Shown: positions 41,912 to 51,675 of the stretch, piece after piece
Position numbering within the stretch: the first letter of the stretch is position 1
Layout of the letters: each line of letters opens with the position of its first letter
NCBI GenBank assembly: GCA_036936605.1
Contig: JAUPFV010000004.1
Span: forward strand, 185,646,807-185,710,806
Length of the DNA: 64,000 bases
Reading direction: 5' to 3'
Source of the DNA: Limnanthes douglasii subsp. nivea
Lineage: Eukaryota > Streptophyta > Magnoliopsida > Brassicales > Limnanthaceae
Position numbers and translations under genes: made by a program
The notes under the pieces: model-generated
What the model saw: the letters and a program-made list of their open reading frames with translations, nothing else
Told to the model about the DNA's origin: nothing
The model's database searches: none

Positions 41912-42580
41912 TACCGAGGAGGGGTTTTTAGTTGTTTTTGGGAGGGGGAGTTAGAAGTTGGTTCAGTCTGACCTCCGGACTGTTGAGCTTCAGTGCTTTC
42001 CTGGACTTTGGCCTCCGGCTAGGGCTCAGATGTGGTGGTTTCTCTTCGGAGGCTTGAGCTAGTGGCCTCCGGTCCGGACACCCTGTCCTTAGGTATTTTC
42101 ATGGGTGCCTCTGACCCTTTGTCATTGTCCTTGACCTCTAACTTGGAAGGTGTACCTTTTTTAGCCTGTCCTTTTACCAGGCGACCTCTTCTTCGATCGA
42201 CTAATTTGTTGGGAGAGACATCTGCATCTGACCCCATGACGATAAATGGGGAAGGCTTTTTGAAGCTGGTAACTGCTTGTCCTGGTTCAACAGTGGGCTC
42301 TGATTCTTGAACCGATGAACCTGAAACAATAGGAGAAAGGTTGGTTTGAAACTATCTCCTCGGTTTGACACTTCTGGTTGAGGAGGAGCCCTGGTCAGGC
42401 TTTGTGTTTGAGATTACTGGTTTTTTCGATAGGGGAAGTAGGTAGGCCTACAGCAATGCGCCTCTCCCGTTCAACTTTTTGTGCCTTTTCTAGCTCTGAT
42501 AGATTAAGCCAACCGCCTTTGATTAAAGCGTTCCTAGCTGTGAACTACTCACAACCAAAAAGAAGAATTTGTGTTTGAGA
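41912..42580 (-). pseudogene. Antisense ORF of Tat element C, N-terminal part in broken frames
   Basis: On the minus strand the first coding-like piece reads TARNALIKGGWLNLSELEKA and VERERRIAVGLPTSPIEKT (42545-42400), then a stop. Next is VEPGQAVTSFKKPSPFIVMG, DADVSPNKLVDRRRGRLVKG and SGPEATSSSLRRETTTSEP (42300-42019), ended by a stop, after which Gln/Ser/Thr-rich text continues to a frame change before 41911. CCTATTGTTTCAG near 42327 would serve as a 3' splice site. A low-complexity basic and Ser/Thr-rich N-terminus ahead of the folded domain fits the family. No convincing ATG is visible. Confidence 0.55.
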
Positions 42581-42642
42581 GAGAAAGCTCTGAAAATTAG
42601 CAAAGTAAGTATGAAGATGATGGTAAAACAGTGGAGAAAGTG

Positions 42643-42654
42643 ATTAATTTATAG
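42643..42654 (-). promoter_or_regulatory. Candidate TATA box for the antisense ORF
   Basis: On the minus strand CTATAAATTAAT lies about 70-100 bp before the first antisense coding-like sequence. It is followed by a CT-rich leader (CTTTCTCCACTG, GAGCTTTCTCTCTC) of plant 5' UTR type. This suggests the antisense gene has its own promoter inside the element. Confidence 0.5.
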
Positions 42655-42995
42655 TAAACACCCAAAAAGGTGCTTTGATTCTTAGGAGAATTCGAAAGGA
42701 TTTGCAATGATTAGGGAACGACGCTGATGTCATCTTCATTAAATGAAGAGGTTGCTTTTCAGAGAAGGTGGGAGCGAAATTCTAGGTGAAAAAACGGCTG
42801 AAATAACGAACCAGAGAGAGACACGTGTCCCACGAACTCTGGCAAGAAACCGTTTAAATTCAAGGAACCTTTTTCAGTCCGGATAAAGCTATAACACAAT
42901 TCGAAGGACCTGTCCGGATGTAACTGTCACTAGCAACATACTGTTTTTTTAGGTCTTGCCAAAGGTTTTTGAACACCACTTAAAAAAGGGGCTAC
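42655..42995 (+). other. Spacer between the antisense region and the 3' LTR, ending in a polypurine tract
   Basis: No coding frame. 42982-42991 (AAAAAAGGGG) then CTAC abuts the LTR start and is the plausible plus-strand primer. On the minus strand this is where upstream control elements of the antisense gene would lie. Confidence 0.6.
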
Positions 42996-43400
42996 TGATG
43001 AGTCCGGATTCTGTCACCACCTCAGACAGGGTCAGTTCGAACAGTGTCTACCTAACTGGACAGGGGCAGTTCGGACACCATCATCCATTGGACTGTTCGA
43101 ACAGAACTAAAGTACTTGAAACCTAATCACTTCTTGACTAAGTTCTCTGTTCTCCTACTTAGAACTAATGGGTCCTTAAACTCGACCCGGGTCCATTAAA
43201 CACGACCCGAAAGCCCATAAGGCCCAAATTTAAGGGTATAAATACCCAACCACCAACATTAAATGAGGGTAATGAAAATTAAATACAACCAGGCTACTTA
43301 ATTCTCCCTCTACACTCTACCCAAACATTAAATACTCACAAAACTCCGCAAAACTCTAAACAGAAATTACAAATTTACCCTCACACGAAAATAAATCACA
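42996..43400 (+). repeat. Tat element C 3' LTR (405 bp)
   Basis: It starts TGATGAGTCCGG and ends AATAAATCACA. It is the same length as the 5' LTR with roughly 18 substitutions by eye. TATAAATA at 43237-43244. Confidence 0.93.
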
Positions 43401-43403
43401 CGA

Positions 43404-43408
43404 GAACT
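43404..43408. repeat. Target site duplication GAACT, right of Tat element C
   Basis: Matches 35305-35309. The three bases CGA before it are not present at the end of the 5' LTR, where the internal deletion begins. Confidence 0.65.
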
Positions 43409-43859
43409 TACAATCAAAATACTAATATATAACAAATTTTGTATTACATTCTTCTTTAGTTGGTATTTTTCTTCTAAAGTATTCAAGATTCAGAATGTTT
43501 AAATATTTCGTGTATAAAATTCATACAAGCATTCTAAACATGTGTTCATAATATATCATCGACATATAAAGTCATCATCATCACACTTACGTCCATTATT
43601 ATTTGTTTGCACGGTATCAACAACTATTGGTTCATGAAGTTTCTCCAATTGTGAAATCAAGTATGTACATATGGATAATCCGTAACTTCTTTTACATTTA
43701 TAAACTATGCCCCTCAAACTTGTCAACATGTGGATAATTGGTATTTCGTCCTCTATTTGAACCATGAAACCTCACAGACTTGTCCAAATATGGACATGGC
43801 TATGAACTAAGACTTTCGAATGTGCTTTATCACAAGGCTTGCGTGGTACAATTCACTTT
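43409..43859. other. Spacer, possibly continuing the copia remnant
   Basis: A 69-codon minus-strand frame (43765-43556) lies where the variable linker between copia integrase and RT would be, but no motif identifies it. Confidence 0.3.
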
Positions 43860-44255
43860 AAACAATCATATCCATCTTCAATCAAATGTGTTTTTTTTTA
43901 AAATTTCTTTTCCTAGATTTCCACTTTGATTCTGAGTCTTATTATTATTGAATACCTTGGATGCAAATAATCCCTATTTTCTAGGTTCTAACATAACATT
44001 TAAACCTTAGTTTACTAATCTGTAAGATTTGTTAGTAGCTGCATACCCAACCAACACATATTTTATAAATTTTGGACTAACTTTATACTTTTTATATTCT
44101 TGATTTTGTAAATACTCTTACACTTTGAAATATCCAAAATTTGGTTTCCTTCCCATACATATCTCATATGAATTTGTACATTTTTATTAATTTATAAGGT
44201 TTTTAAAATAATCGTTGCTTATACAGACAATTAATATTTTTCATACGAACATATA
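43860..44255 (-). pseudogene. Ty1/copia remnant: end of integrase and linker to RT
   Basis: Reading the minus strand across a few stops gives YEICMGRKPNFGYFKVWGC, then IYKIKNIKSIKLVQ, then a VGYA-like KICVGWVCSY and ATNKSYRLVN. The pattern follows the copia sequence TPYE.W.G.KP....L+V+GC...V ... K ... C.F.GY....K.YR after the integrase core. Upstream core motifs are lost at an (AT)n run. Every frame is broken. Confidence 0.6.
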
Positions 44256-44300
44256 TCCCAATGTATAAGTTTGATTTTAAAAATTCAATTATTTGTGTTA

Positions 44301-44302
<2 letters not shown>

Positions 44303-44354
<52 letters not shown>
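44303..44354. repeat. (AT)n microsatellite
   Basis: About 26 uninterrupted AT units. Confidence 0.97.
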
Positions 44355-44357
<3 letters not shown>

Positions 44358-46423
44358 GGTACAATAAATTTCATTGCGAGCCCAAGAATAATTAAATAAA
44401 TTTCACTTCATTAATAACATAATCTTTAGTATACAGTTTCATCATGTTGTTAAAAGAGTATAGATTTCTAATAAAGATATAAACTTTGGACAAAACAAGG
44501 TTGTCATATTCGTACACGGACCAAATTTTGACTTTCCCAATAGATCATCAGATTTTTTTTTGCATTCCTAGGGTTATCCGTTTACCGCTCATGAATATAA
44601 ACTCAACACTTATGTGTCCTTCTATCTTGGACTTGTTTGTATTTCTAATTTCACCTCTTTTGTACTATCCGTCTTTTCCATTGATTTTTCATTGAGAGTT
44701 GTCATAGAAAATAGGAATCGATACATATGTATCATACCATCACCTGAAACTCTTTTCCGTAATTGTATTGATCTCTAGAAACATTGTGAAAATATCATAC
44801 TTCACTATATTATACTCTTACAAATCTTCATAGGGTTGTAATTAAGATCAAAGTTACCTGATTTTCCACACACGAATCAATTTCCCTTTGTAATGTTAAA
44901 TCTATTTTTTTAGGGTTTTAAATGACTTGTGTCCGATTTTATGTTTATTGTGTTTAAGCTCTATTACATTCACGCTCCTACAAGGTACCATAATGTATTA
45001 TTTTTATACATCTCTCGTTCTCGATTCTTCTTCTATTCTCATTTTCATTAAGGTGTCATAATGTAGCAACTTTGGTATTCAAATCAAAGGTTTTGATGAG
45101 CCAGACAATCATCAGAAGCGTGTTGGGACTGTAGGTAGTTTGGGCCCTAAAATCCATTGTTTGGATTTCTAAAAGCTTGTTTTCAGTGTTTTTGTTTAGT
45201 TTTTTGCTATTTTAGAAAAACTATTTGATTTTGTAAAATAATTTGGATTGCATCTGAATTGAAGGATATGTTCTTCTGTTGTATTTGTTCTATTTTCCTA
45301 ATGTATTATTTGAGTTCTTGTATAAGTTGTCCCCCACCATAATCTGAACTTGGTTACTTTTATTAATGAAACTACAAAATGCGTTATCAGTTCTATTTCC
45401 CAAAACTGAAGTTTTTTTTTCTTGATACTATTATCGCTGCATCACTTACCCATGACATACAATCGTAGATTGCCAATACATAGTACGTACTTGCTTCCAC
45501 GATAATAGTTCAAATATATGTGAAAAGGTTTGACAAACAACGATAATCTATAAACAAAATTTTTAGAGAATGATTATTTCATCCATATTATTTATCATAT
45601 TCTATATTTAAAAGTTTCTAAAAATATTTCAACACATAATTTTATCATTTTATGTTCATTTAATTTTAATTTTTTTTACCATTCTCTTATCTTCATCCTT
45701 ATTTCCTACAAATACATAATTTCTTCTTGTTCAAGCCAAACTGTATTCATAAACTTCTAAACTTAAAACTCAAATAACCCATTTTTTTTTTAAATTTAAA
45801 TAAAAAATATGAAGCTAATGGAAGAAGAAAATAATGAAATAACACCAAAAACATGTTATCCAACCCGCTAACATGACCTATTAATCTCAAGTTTAAGTCT
45901 TAGATTCATTAAACCTCAAAACCTAATTTATAAAACCTTTTTTAAAATATTCATGAAATGTAGATTAGATTCCAAGTTAAACCCTCATATTTAGGTTTTT
46001 GAAAAAATAACTAAATCTAAGGTTGATGTCAGAATTAATTGTGATTTTTGTTTTTAACAAAGTATTTAATTCCGAGACAGGTGTTGTTTGTTTTTAAGAA
46101 TAAAAAATCTAATTTTGAGACTAACCTTTAAAATTATGTGTTATTTTTCTTTAAAAAATTATATTTATATAATGATATATTTGGATTTTTCTTGATGGAT
46201 AAAATAACAAAGTGGAAAACACTCATGAGATATGGAAAAAATACAAAAAAAACACTCCATGAAGATAGTCCAAATATATCAGAAAAGGCTCGGCGAACAA
46301 TGATATTCTAAGGTATAATTATGTTAAAAAAAGATAGAAAAAGATATGATTCATGGTATATTCATAAATGATTCGTGGACTGAAGATATTAATATGGTTA
46401 CCAACTCAACTATTGAATTTATC
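44355..46423. other. AT-rich spacer
   Basis: No gene recognised. 45505-45550 (AGTTCAAATATATGTGAAAA...) resembles 46265-46310 (AGTCCAAATATATCAGAAAA...), a diverged direct repeat about 760 bp apart. Confidence 0.5.
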
Positions 46424-46438
46424 ATATATACACACACA

Positions 46439-46472
<34 letters not shown>
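46424..46472. repeat. Compound (AC)n(AT)n microsatellite
   Basis: An ATATACACACACACC stretch is followed by a TATATA run to 46472, directly upstream of LINE sequence. Confidence 0.95.
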
Positions 46473-46473
<1 letters not shown>

Positions 46474-46499
46474 CTAAAATCTTTCTAATATAGATAAGT

Positions 46500-48480
46500 T
46501 TACTGGTATAATCCTAACTCTCATCAATGATCATGATAACAATATGCTCATTGCCCTTCATACTTCTGATGAAATATTTAATGTAGTTAAAGCCATTAAC
46601 ATAAACAGTATCTCTAGAGTTGATGGATTCAACTCCAGATTCTTTCAAAGTTGCTGGTCCATTATTAAAGATGATATGTGTGCCGCTATAAGTGCTTATT
46701 TCAATGGCACTAATGCTCCAAAATACATTTTTTCCGCTGAAATATGCCTTATAGCTAAAAATAGCTCTCTTAAAACTTGGCTTGATAATAGACCCATAAG
46801 CCTCTGTAAGGTATTCAACAGAATATTGTCGAAGTTTATTAATAATATAATTTCAAAATCTTACCCAAGATCATAGCTGAAGTCCAAGGTGGTTTTGCTG
46901 AATCCAAAAGCATCTATGAGAATATCCTTATCACCCAAGAATTAACTCACGACCTTAATATAAAACCAGATGTAATAATATTATCTTAAATCTTGATATG
47001 TCTAAGGCCTTTAGTAAACTTTCTTTCAATTTTTTTATATTATGTCCCAAAGATTTTGGTTTTAATAATACATTCATCAACTTAATCCAAAATATATTGA
47101 GCATATTAACTATTTTATTATCATCAATGGTGCATCATATCGCTTTTTCCCTTACAGCAATGGTGTAAGATAGAGTGATCTATTTTCACTCATCCTTTCA
47201 ATCATTGCTAAAGCAATACCTTTTAACAGGTATTAAACACTTAGTTTCCAATAATTCTCATCCGCAATACAAGCACATAAGATATAAAAATATTTCATGT
47301 CTTGCATTTGCAGATGGTGTCATAATCTTCATGAATGAAGCTATTAATAACGTCAAATTTTTTTGTAACTTTCTTGACCACTATCAACTTGTCTTTGGTT
47401 AGCAGATTAATAACCAAAAGACCACTTTCTTTCACTCTAATAAAATAGAATGATCTAAAGCTAAAGTTATTTCTATTTTAACTGGTTATAAGCAAACTCA
47501 TCTCCCCTTTAAATATTTGGTATCTCAATCCATACCAATAATCACGCCAGCAACTTTGATGGAATACTATTCAAAATCAGGAATAAAATCCTTGATTGTG
47601 ATATAAAAAATCTGTCATTTGGTGGTAGATTAATTATGTCATAACCTATATTTCTTTCTATTCATATATATCATATTCAGAATAGTATCATTCCCAAATT
47701 TTTAATTTCCAGAATCAACAATCTAATAAACAAATTCATTTGGGGTAATAAGGACTCTAATAAATCTATTATCTCGACTAAATGGTCTAAAATTTGTTAT
47801 TTCTTTGAAGAAAATAGTCTCAAGTTTAGAAACCTTAAGGACATGCAGACTACTTTCTCCTTTAAGTTATGGATAAACTTTAGAGAACATAAATCTCTAT
47901 ACTTCATCCTGATGTACTCAATATACTGCCCAAATCATCATCCTCTTCAAACCAAAACCAAATAAGCTGATTCTAAAGTCTGGAGAAGACTTTTAAATAT
48001 AAAGGATCTTGCTGAAAATCACATATACTGGAAAATTGGTAATGTAACAAGATTGAATTCTGGTTGGACAAGTCGAATAACTCCCACCATTTTATAACTC
48101 TTCCTTCTAATGCTGAAAATTATTGGTATAACCCCACTAAAGTTTCTCAATTCTAGAATAATAACTACTAGAATATTGTCAAATTATATGAAATTGTTCT
48201 GAAATCTGATATTGACAAAGTCAGTAAACTAAAAATATATAATACCATAGATGAAACAATCTTATGGAACTTAACCCCAGATGGTAAATTATCTATTAAA
48301 AACACTCGGAACATTATTAGACATAGAAACACAAACTCTTCAATTAACAAAAACCTTTGGAATAAAATCATTCCAAAAATGTGTTCATTCATTCTTTGGA
48401 GGATTCATACTGATTTTATTCCCATTGACTCTATTATGTAAATAAAAAACTTTAAGTTAGCATTGAATGTCAGCATTGCA
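46500..48480 (+). pseudogene. LINE reverse transcriptase and zf-RVT region
   Basis: Frame 46544-46876 reads EIFNVVKAININSISRVDGF, FFQSCWSIIKDDMCAAISAYF, AEICLIAKNSS and DNRPISLCKVFNRILSKFINN, the RT fingers of plant L1 elements (family: ...DGF...FF...W, RPISL.N..YK). EVQGGFAESKSIYENILITQ, then NLDMSKAF, follow in other frames. The catalytic FADD box reads FADGVIIF near 47307-47330, losing the second Asp. 47640-48480 contains broken linker and zf-RVT sequence (TILWNLTPDGKLSIKNTRN, WNKIIPKMCSFILWRIHTD). It would copy LINE RNA at the nicked target. Inactive. Confidence 0.85.
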
Positions 48481-48769
48481 ATAACATATAAAATATTTCT
48501 CATGTGTTTTTAATTGTATAATTGCTTGGGAGGTCTGACAACATTTTATTAGTATCTTTGGTATTTTTCTCCATATATACATGAACATCAATCAATTAAC
48601 CAATACTTGGTTTATGTCTACATATATTCTTCCTCTTATTATTTGCCGGGCCATTTGGGCTGCCAAATATTGATAGGGTTGGTTTGCTTAAATCTAAGTA
48701 TTTATCGAGGGACTTTAAGACATCCAATATTCTTGACTGTGATCATTATATATATGTTTCAAACAAAAT

Positions 48770-49200
48770 AATTTACATGAAATGGAATCCCCTTAACATT
48801 AATAGATTTAAGTTGAACTATGATAGATCATGTTTAACTAATGGTGAATCTAGTGGTGGATTCATCATTAAGAATCACTCTGGTGATCTTATTCATGTTG
48901 AAAGAATATTATTTGGTAAAAACAATCGATTAATTGCTGAATTTAAAGCTTTGTTCGAAGGTTGATTGTATTACAACTCTAATAATATTAATTGTGGATA
49001 TTGAGATTCATTCCCTTGTTTTATTTGATATATAAAGTTACGGAAACTTCGTTTGTTATCTTGTGAATTTGATCTCTCTTTACAGATCTATAATCAAACC
49101 TCAAATGATTATAGAACACATATTTAGACATCAAAACCTTGTGGCTGACTAGAGATGACCAAATGGTCCCTTCACTTAAGGGTCAATTGTGCTTTCAATT
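48770..49200 (+). pseudogene. LINE-encoded RNase H domain
   Basis: Frame 48684-48965 contains MKWNPLNINRFKLNYDRSCL, then TNGESSGGFIIKNHSGDLIH and LIAEFKALFEG. The first catalytic Asp (K-L-N-x-D-G-S) is kept and the Glu of AE.KAL..G is present. Past a stop the reading resumes as NDYRTHI...HQNLVAD-like text near 49100-49160, the final Asp region. Some plant L1 clades end ORF2 with such an RNase H. Confidence 0.78.
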
Positions 49201-49235
49201 CAGCCAATTCTCCAGCTCATTTAAAATAAATATTA

Positions 49236-49387
49236 TATTCAAAGTATTCAATATGGGCTATCTCTTGATTCCCGATTGATATCAATTTTAACAATTTTTG
49301 GCAGGGTAAAACCTGACCAAGTATTATTTTTTTCTCACATGTAACATTTATATGTGAAAGTCAAGAATTTCAATTCATGGATGATTG
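49236..49387. other. Junction between LINE and copia remnants
   Basis: Non-coding, 152 bp. It should contain the LINE 3' end and copia 5' LTR remains, but it does not resemble the copia 3' LTR at 50294. Confidence 0.4.
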
Positions 49388-50530
49388 TTGTATCAGAGCA
49401 TTTTGGATAACTTAGATCAAGTGAAAGAAATTTCATTCTTTTTCCCAATTTAGGGCCAAATCGATTCTCTCTTCTCTCATTCTAACCTAAGTCACTAGAG
49501 ATATACATAGAGTTTTATTATTATGATGATAAAGAAAAAGAGCCATATGATAAGGCAAGGGAGATTCTGTTCAATTCATTAGCTCTATTTATTGTACAAC
49601 CAGTTGGTGGGTTGTCTAATGAATCTCACATTTACAAGACCTGAATGATGAATGTGGTCTGCTTATTGTCTTGGTTTATGCCTGAACCAATGGAGGGACA
49701 TATGCAGGCAGCTAAGAGAGTTTGGAGATACCTAAAAGGTACAATGAAGTTTGTCATTTTTTATAAGAGAGGACCAGAGATAAAGATGAAAGCATATACG
49801 GAAAATGATTATGTTGGTGATCTCAATGATAGAAAAAGCACTTCAAGTTGTGTTTTTATTTTCAATGAAGGTGCAATATGCTGGAGCTCAAGAAAATAAG
49901 ACGTAGTTACTTTATCGACAACCAAAGCAGAGTAAATAGCTGCAACATCTTGTGATTGTCATTGTGTCTGGCTCAAGGAAATTATGTAGAAAATCACATC
50001 TAAACAATCTGAATGTCTGGAAATCTATTATGATAACACTTCCTCAATTAAACTCTCGAATAATCCAGGGATGCATAAGCGCATGAAATATATCGATGTA
50101 AGGTATCATTATCTACGAGGTCTTACAAATCAAAAATTTGTGAAGTTGGTTTATTGTAGAACAAAATAAAAAGTTGTAGATATAGTGCCAAAGACAATGA
50201 AATTGGAGACGTTTGTTAAGTGGCAAAGTTCACTTTGAGTGGAAGCACTTAAACTGGTTGCTTTCCAGGCATATCCAGTTTAAAGGAAGGATTTGTAAGA
50301 ATTTCTTTGATTATTAATTGCTTTAATTATCTTATTTAATAATTAGACATTATATGAATTAGTATTATAGACGTTATATCAATTAGTATTTTAGCTGTTA
50401 TTATTCGAGTCAATAAAAACTATCAGTTATTAGTTAGAATACGAAACGCTTCTTGTAGGCTATTTAAATCCATTTTATGCTCTAGTTTAATACATTGAGT
50501 TTTATTCTCTCTCCATATTACTTTTTGATT
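49388..50530 (+). mobile_element. Ty1/copia element with most of its interior deleted
   Basis: TTGTATCAGAGC (49388-49399, 11 of 12 bases of the tRNA-Met primer site) begins a short leader. It passes within about 150 bp into the end of RT and RNase H. A purine tract (AAAGGAAGGA) then precedes TGTAAGAATTTC at 50294, a likely 3' LTR start. gag, protease, integrase and most of RT are gone. The 5' LTR is not recognisable. The LTR right end runs into the TRIM element. Confidence 0.68.
49600..50240 (+). pseudogene. Copia RT C-terminus and RNase H
   Basis: After LMNLTFTRPE in a shifted frame, frame 49645-49899 reads CLLSWFMPEPMEGHMQAAKR, VWRYLKGTMKFVIFYKRG, AYTENDYVGDLNDRKSTSSC and GAICWSSRK. It continues across stops as DVVTLSTTKAE, CVWLKEIM, EIYYDNTSSIKLSNNPGMHKR, IDVRYHYLR and VDIVPKTMKLETF. 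These are the standard copia RNase H blocks up to the end of pol (Y.D.D..GD, TLSTTEAEY, CDN.S). DSDYAGD reads ENDYVGD. Four or more stops. Confidence 0.85.
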
Positions 50531-51084
50531 TTAATACTAAACTTGGTCATTTATCTGGCGTCGCTTAGACTAAAAATTATATACAATATATAAGTGTATG
50601 AAATATCTCAACTAATGTGAGGCCTTTTGAATGTACACCAAAGAGAAAATCCGTGAGGGTCAAGGTCCAAATCGGACAATATCATATTAGTTGGTGAGAT
50701 ATATTCTAACATGTTATCAGAACGAGGTTGAAATTTCTGTTACGTTCTAAGCGATACGATGGGTGTATCGAGGTGAAATGCATTCCACGGATCAAGTTTA
50801 AGAGAGAGTGTTAAGAGTGAAATTGGTCTTTTATCCCACATCGCCTAGACTGAAAATAATATGCAATATATAAATAAATGAAATATCTCAACTAATGTGA
50901 GGTCTTTTGGGAGTACACCAAAGAGTAAAGCCATGAGTTCGAGTAGGCCCAAAGTGGATAATGTTCGAGTAGGCCTAAAGTGGATAATGTTACATTAGTT
51001 GGTGATATATATTCTAATATTTATTTGATATAGTAGGCCTAAAGTGGATAATGTCACATTAGTTGGTGATATATATTCTAATAT
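50531..51084 (+). mobile_element. TRIM (terminal-repeat retrotransposon in miniature)
   Basis: Two direct repeats of 180-220 bp share CATCGCCTAGACTGAAAA/CGTCGCTTAGACTAAAAA, ATGAAATATCTCAACTAATG, GTACACCAAAGAG and TTAGTTGGTGAGATATATTC. Between them is only about 97 bp. TGTTATCAGAACGAGG at 50712, directly after the left repeat, resembles the tRNA-Met primer site at 10 of 12 positions. A purine tract (AAGAGAGAG) at 50800-50808 precedes the right repeat, which starts TGTTAAGAGTG at 50809. No coding capacity. The right repeat carries extra internal duplications. Confidence 0.7.
50927..51084 (+). repeat. Nested duplications in the right TRIM repeat
   Basis: TTCGAGTAGGCCYAAAGTGG occurs twice 26 bp apart (50939 and 50965). 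The longer block TAGTAGGCCTAAAGTGGATA...ATATATTCTAATATTTAT then occurs again, ending near 51088. Confidence 0.8.
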
Positions 51085-51330
51085 TTATCACGCCGATATG
51101 CCTCAGATCTATATGGTATACATTGAAAATTAATAAATATTATTATATTGAATACAAAAAATTTTGAAAGAGAAAATACTCGTATGAATGACCTCTACTT
51201 TATCATCTATAAAAATTCTTAAATGTAGTCATTGTCCATTCACAACGATATGCCTCAATCCACAAAGATCAGATCTATATGGTATTTTGTTCCTTTATGT
51301 CGTATTTTTGTTGTTGTTGTTGCTTTTGCA

Positions 51331-51675
51331 CTTAAAACATTTTAATGTTAGGTGAAATACTTATTTGTAAAATCAGACATGGACCTATAAGGTTATACAT
51401 TTACTTATAAGCTTCAATATTTTCATGTAAGGTTAGACAATTACCATTAAGTTTAGACATTTATTTATAAGTTTAAAGAATTACTTGCAAAGTTAGGTGT
51501 TTTCATGTCAGGTTAAGCATTTAACTATAAAGGTTCGATATTTACTTGTAAATGTTAGTTATTTACCTAGGAAAGATAGACATTTATGCGTAAAGGTTAA
51601 CCATCTACATGTAATATTATAAATTTGTTAGATATTTACATGTCAGATTAAACATTTACATGTAAATTTAAATAT
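51331..51675. repeat. Regular 20-bp tandem array, about 16-17 diverged units
   Basis: From 51331 to 51530 the sequence divides exactly into consecutive 20-mers, for example GGTTATACATTTACTTATAA (51391), GGTTAGACAATTACCATTAA (51431), GTTTAGACATTTATTTATAA (51451) and GGTTAAGCATTTAACTATAA (51511). The consensus is near GGTTAGACATTTACATGTAA. After 51531 single-base insertions shift the register but units continue to about 51675. Units vary a lot while spacing is almost constant. Confidence 0.82.

Larger units (their letters stand above)
35310..43403 (+). mobile_element. Ty3/gypsy Tat-lineage element C with both LTRs and an antisense gene region
   Basis: The element is 8.1 kb: 405-bp LTR, gag C-terminus, protease, RT, RNase H, second RNase H, integrase, a tandem-repeat spacer, an antisense coding region (40398-42580) and the second 405-bp LTR. 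The 5' LTR is followed at once by the last part of gag, so the primer site and most of gag are deleted. The LTRs differ at roughly 18 positions by eye, so it is a relatively recent insertion. Best preserved of the three Tat copies in the window. Confidence 0.93.
46500..49235 (+). mobile_element. L1-type LINE, ORF2 reverse transcriptase through RNase H, 5' truncated
   Basis: Plus-strand RT, zinc-binding linker and a terminal RNase H appear in order, with no endonuclease upstream. 5' truncation at an (AT)n tract is typical of LINE insertions. The style of sequence matches the split LINE at 4552-11345, which ends where this one starts functionally, so they may be one family. No poly(A) tail or target duplication could be fixed at the 3' side. 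Confidence 0.82.

Noticed and set aside
51331..51675. CRISPR-like array
   Set aside because: The 20-bp units are contiguous and diverged with no spacer/repeat alternation, and the DNA is clearly a plant nuclear sequence.
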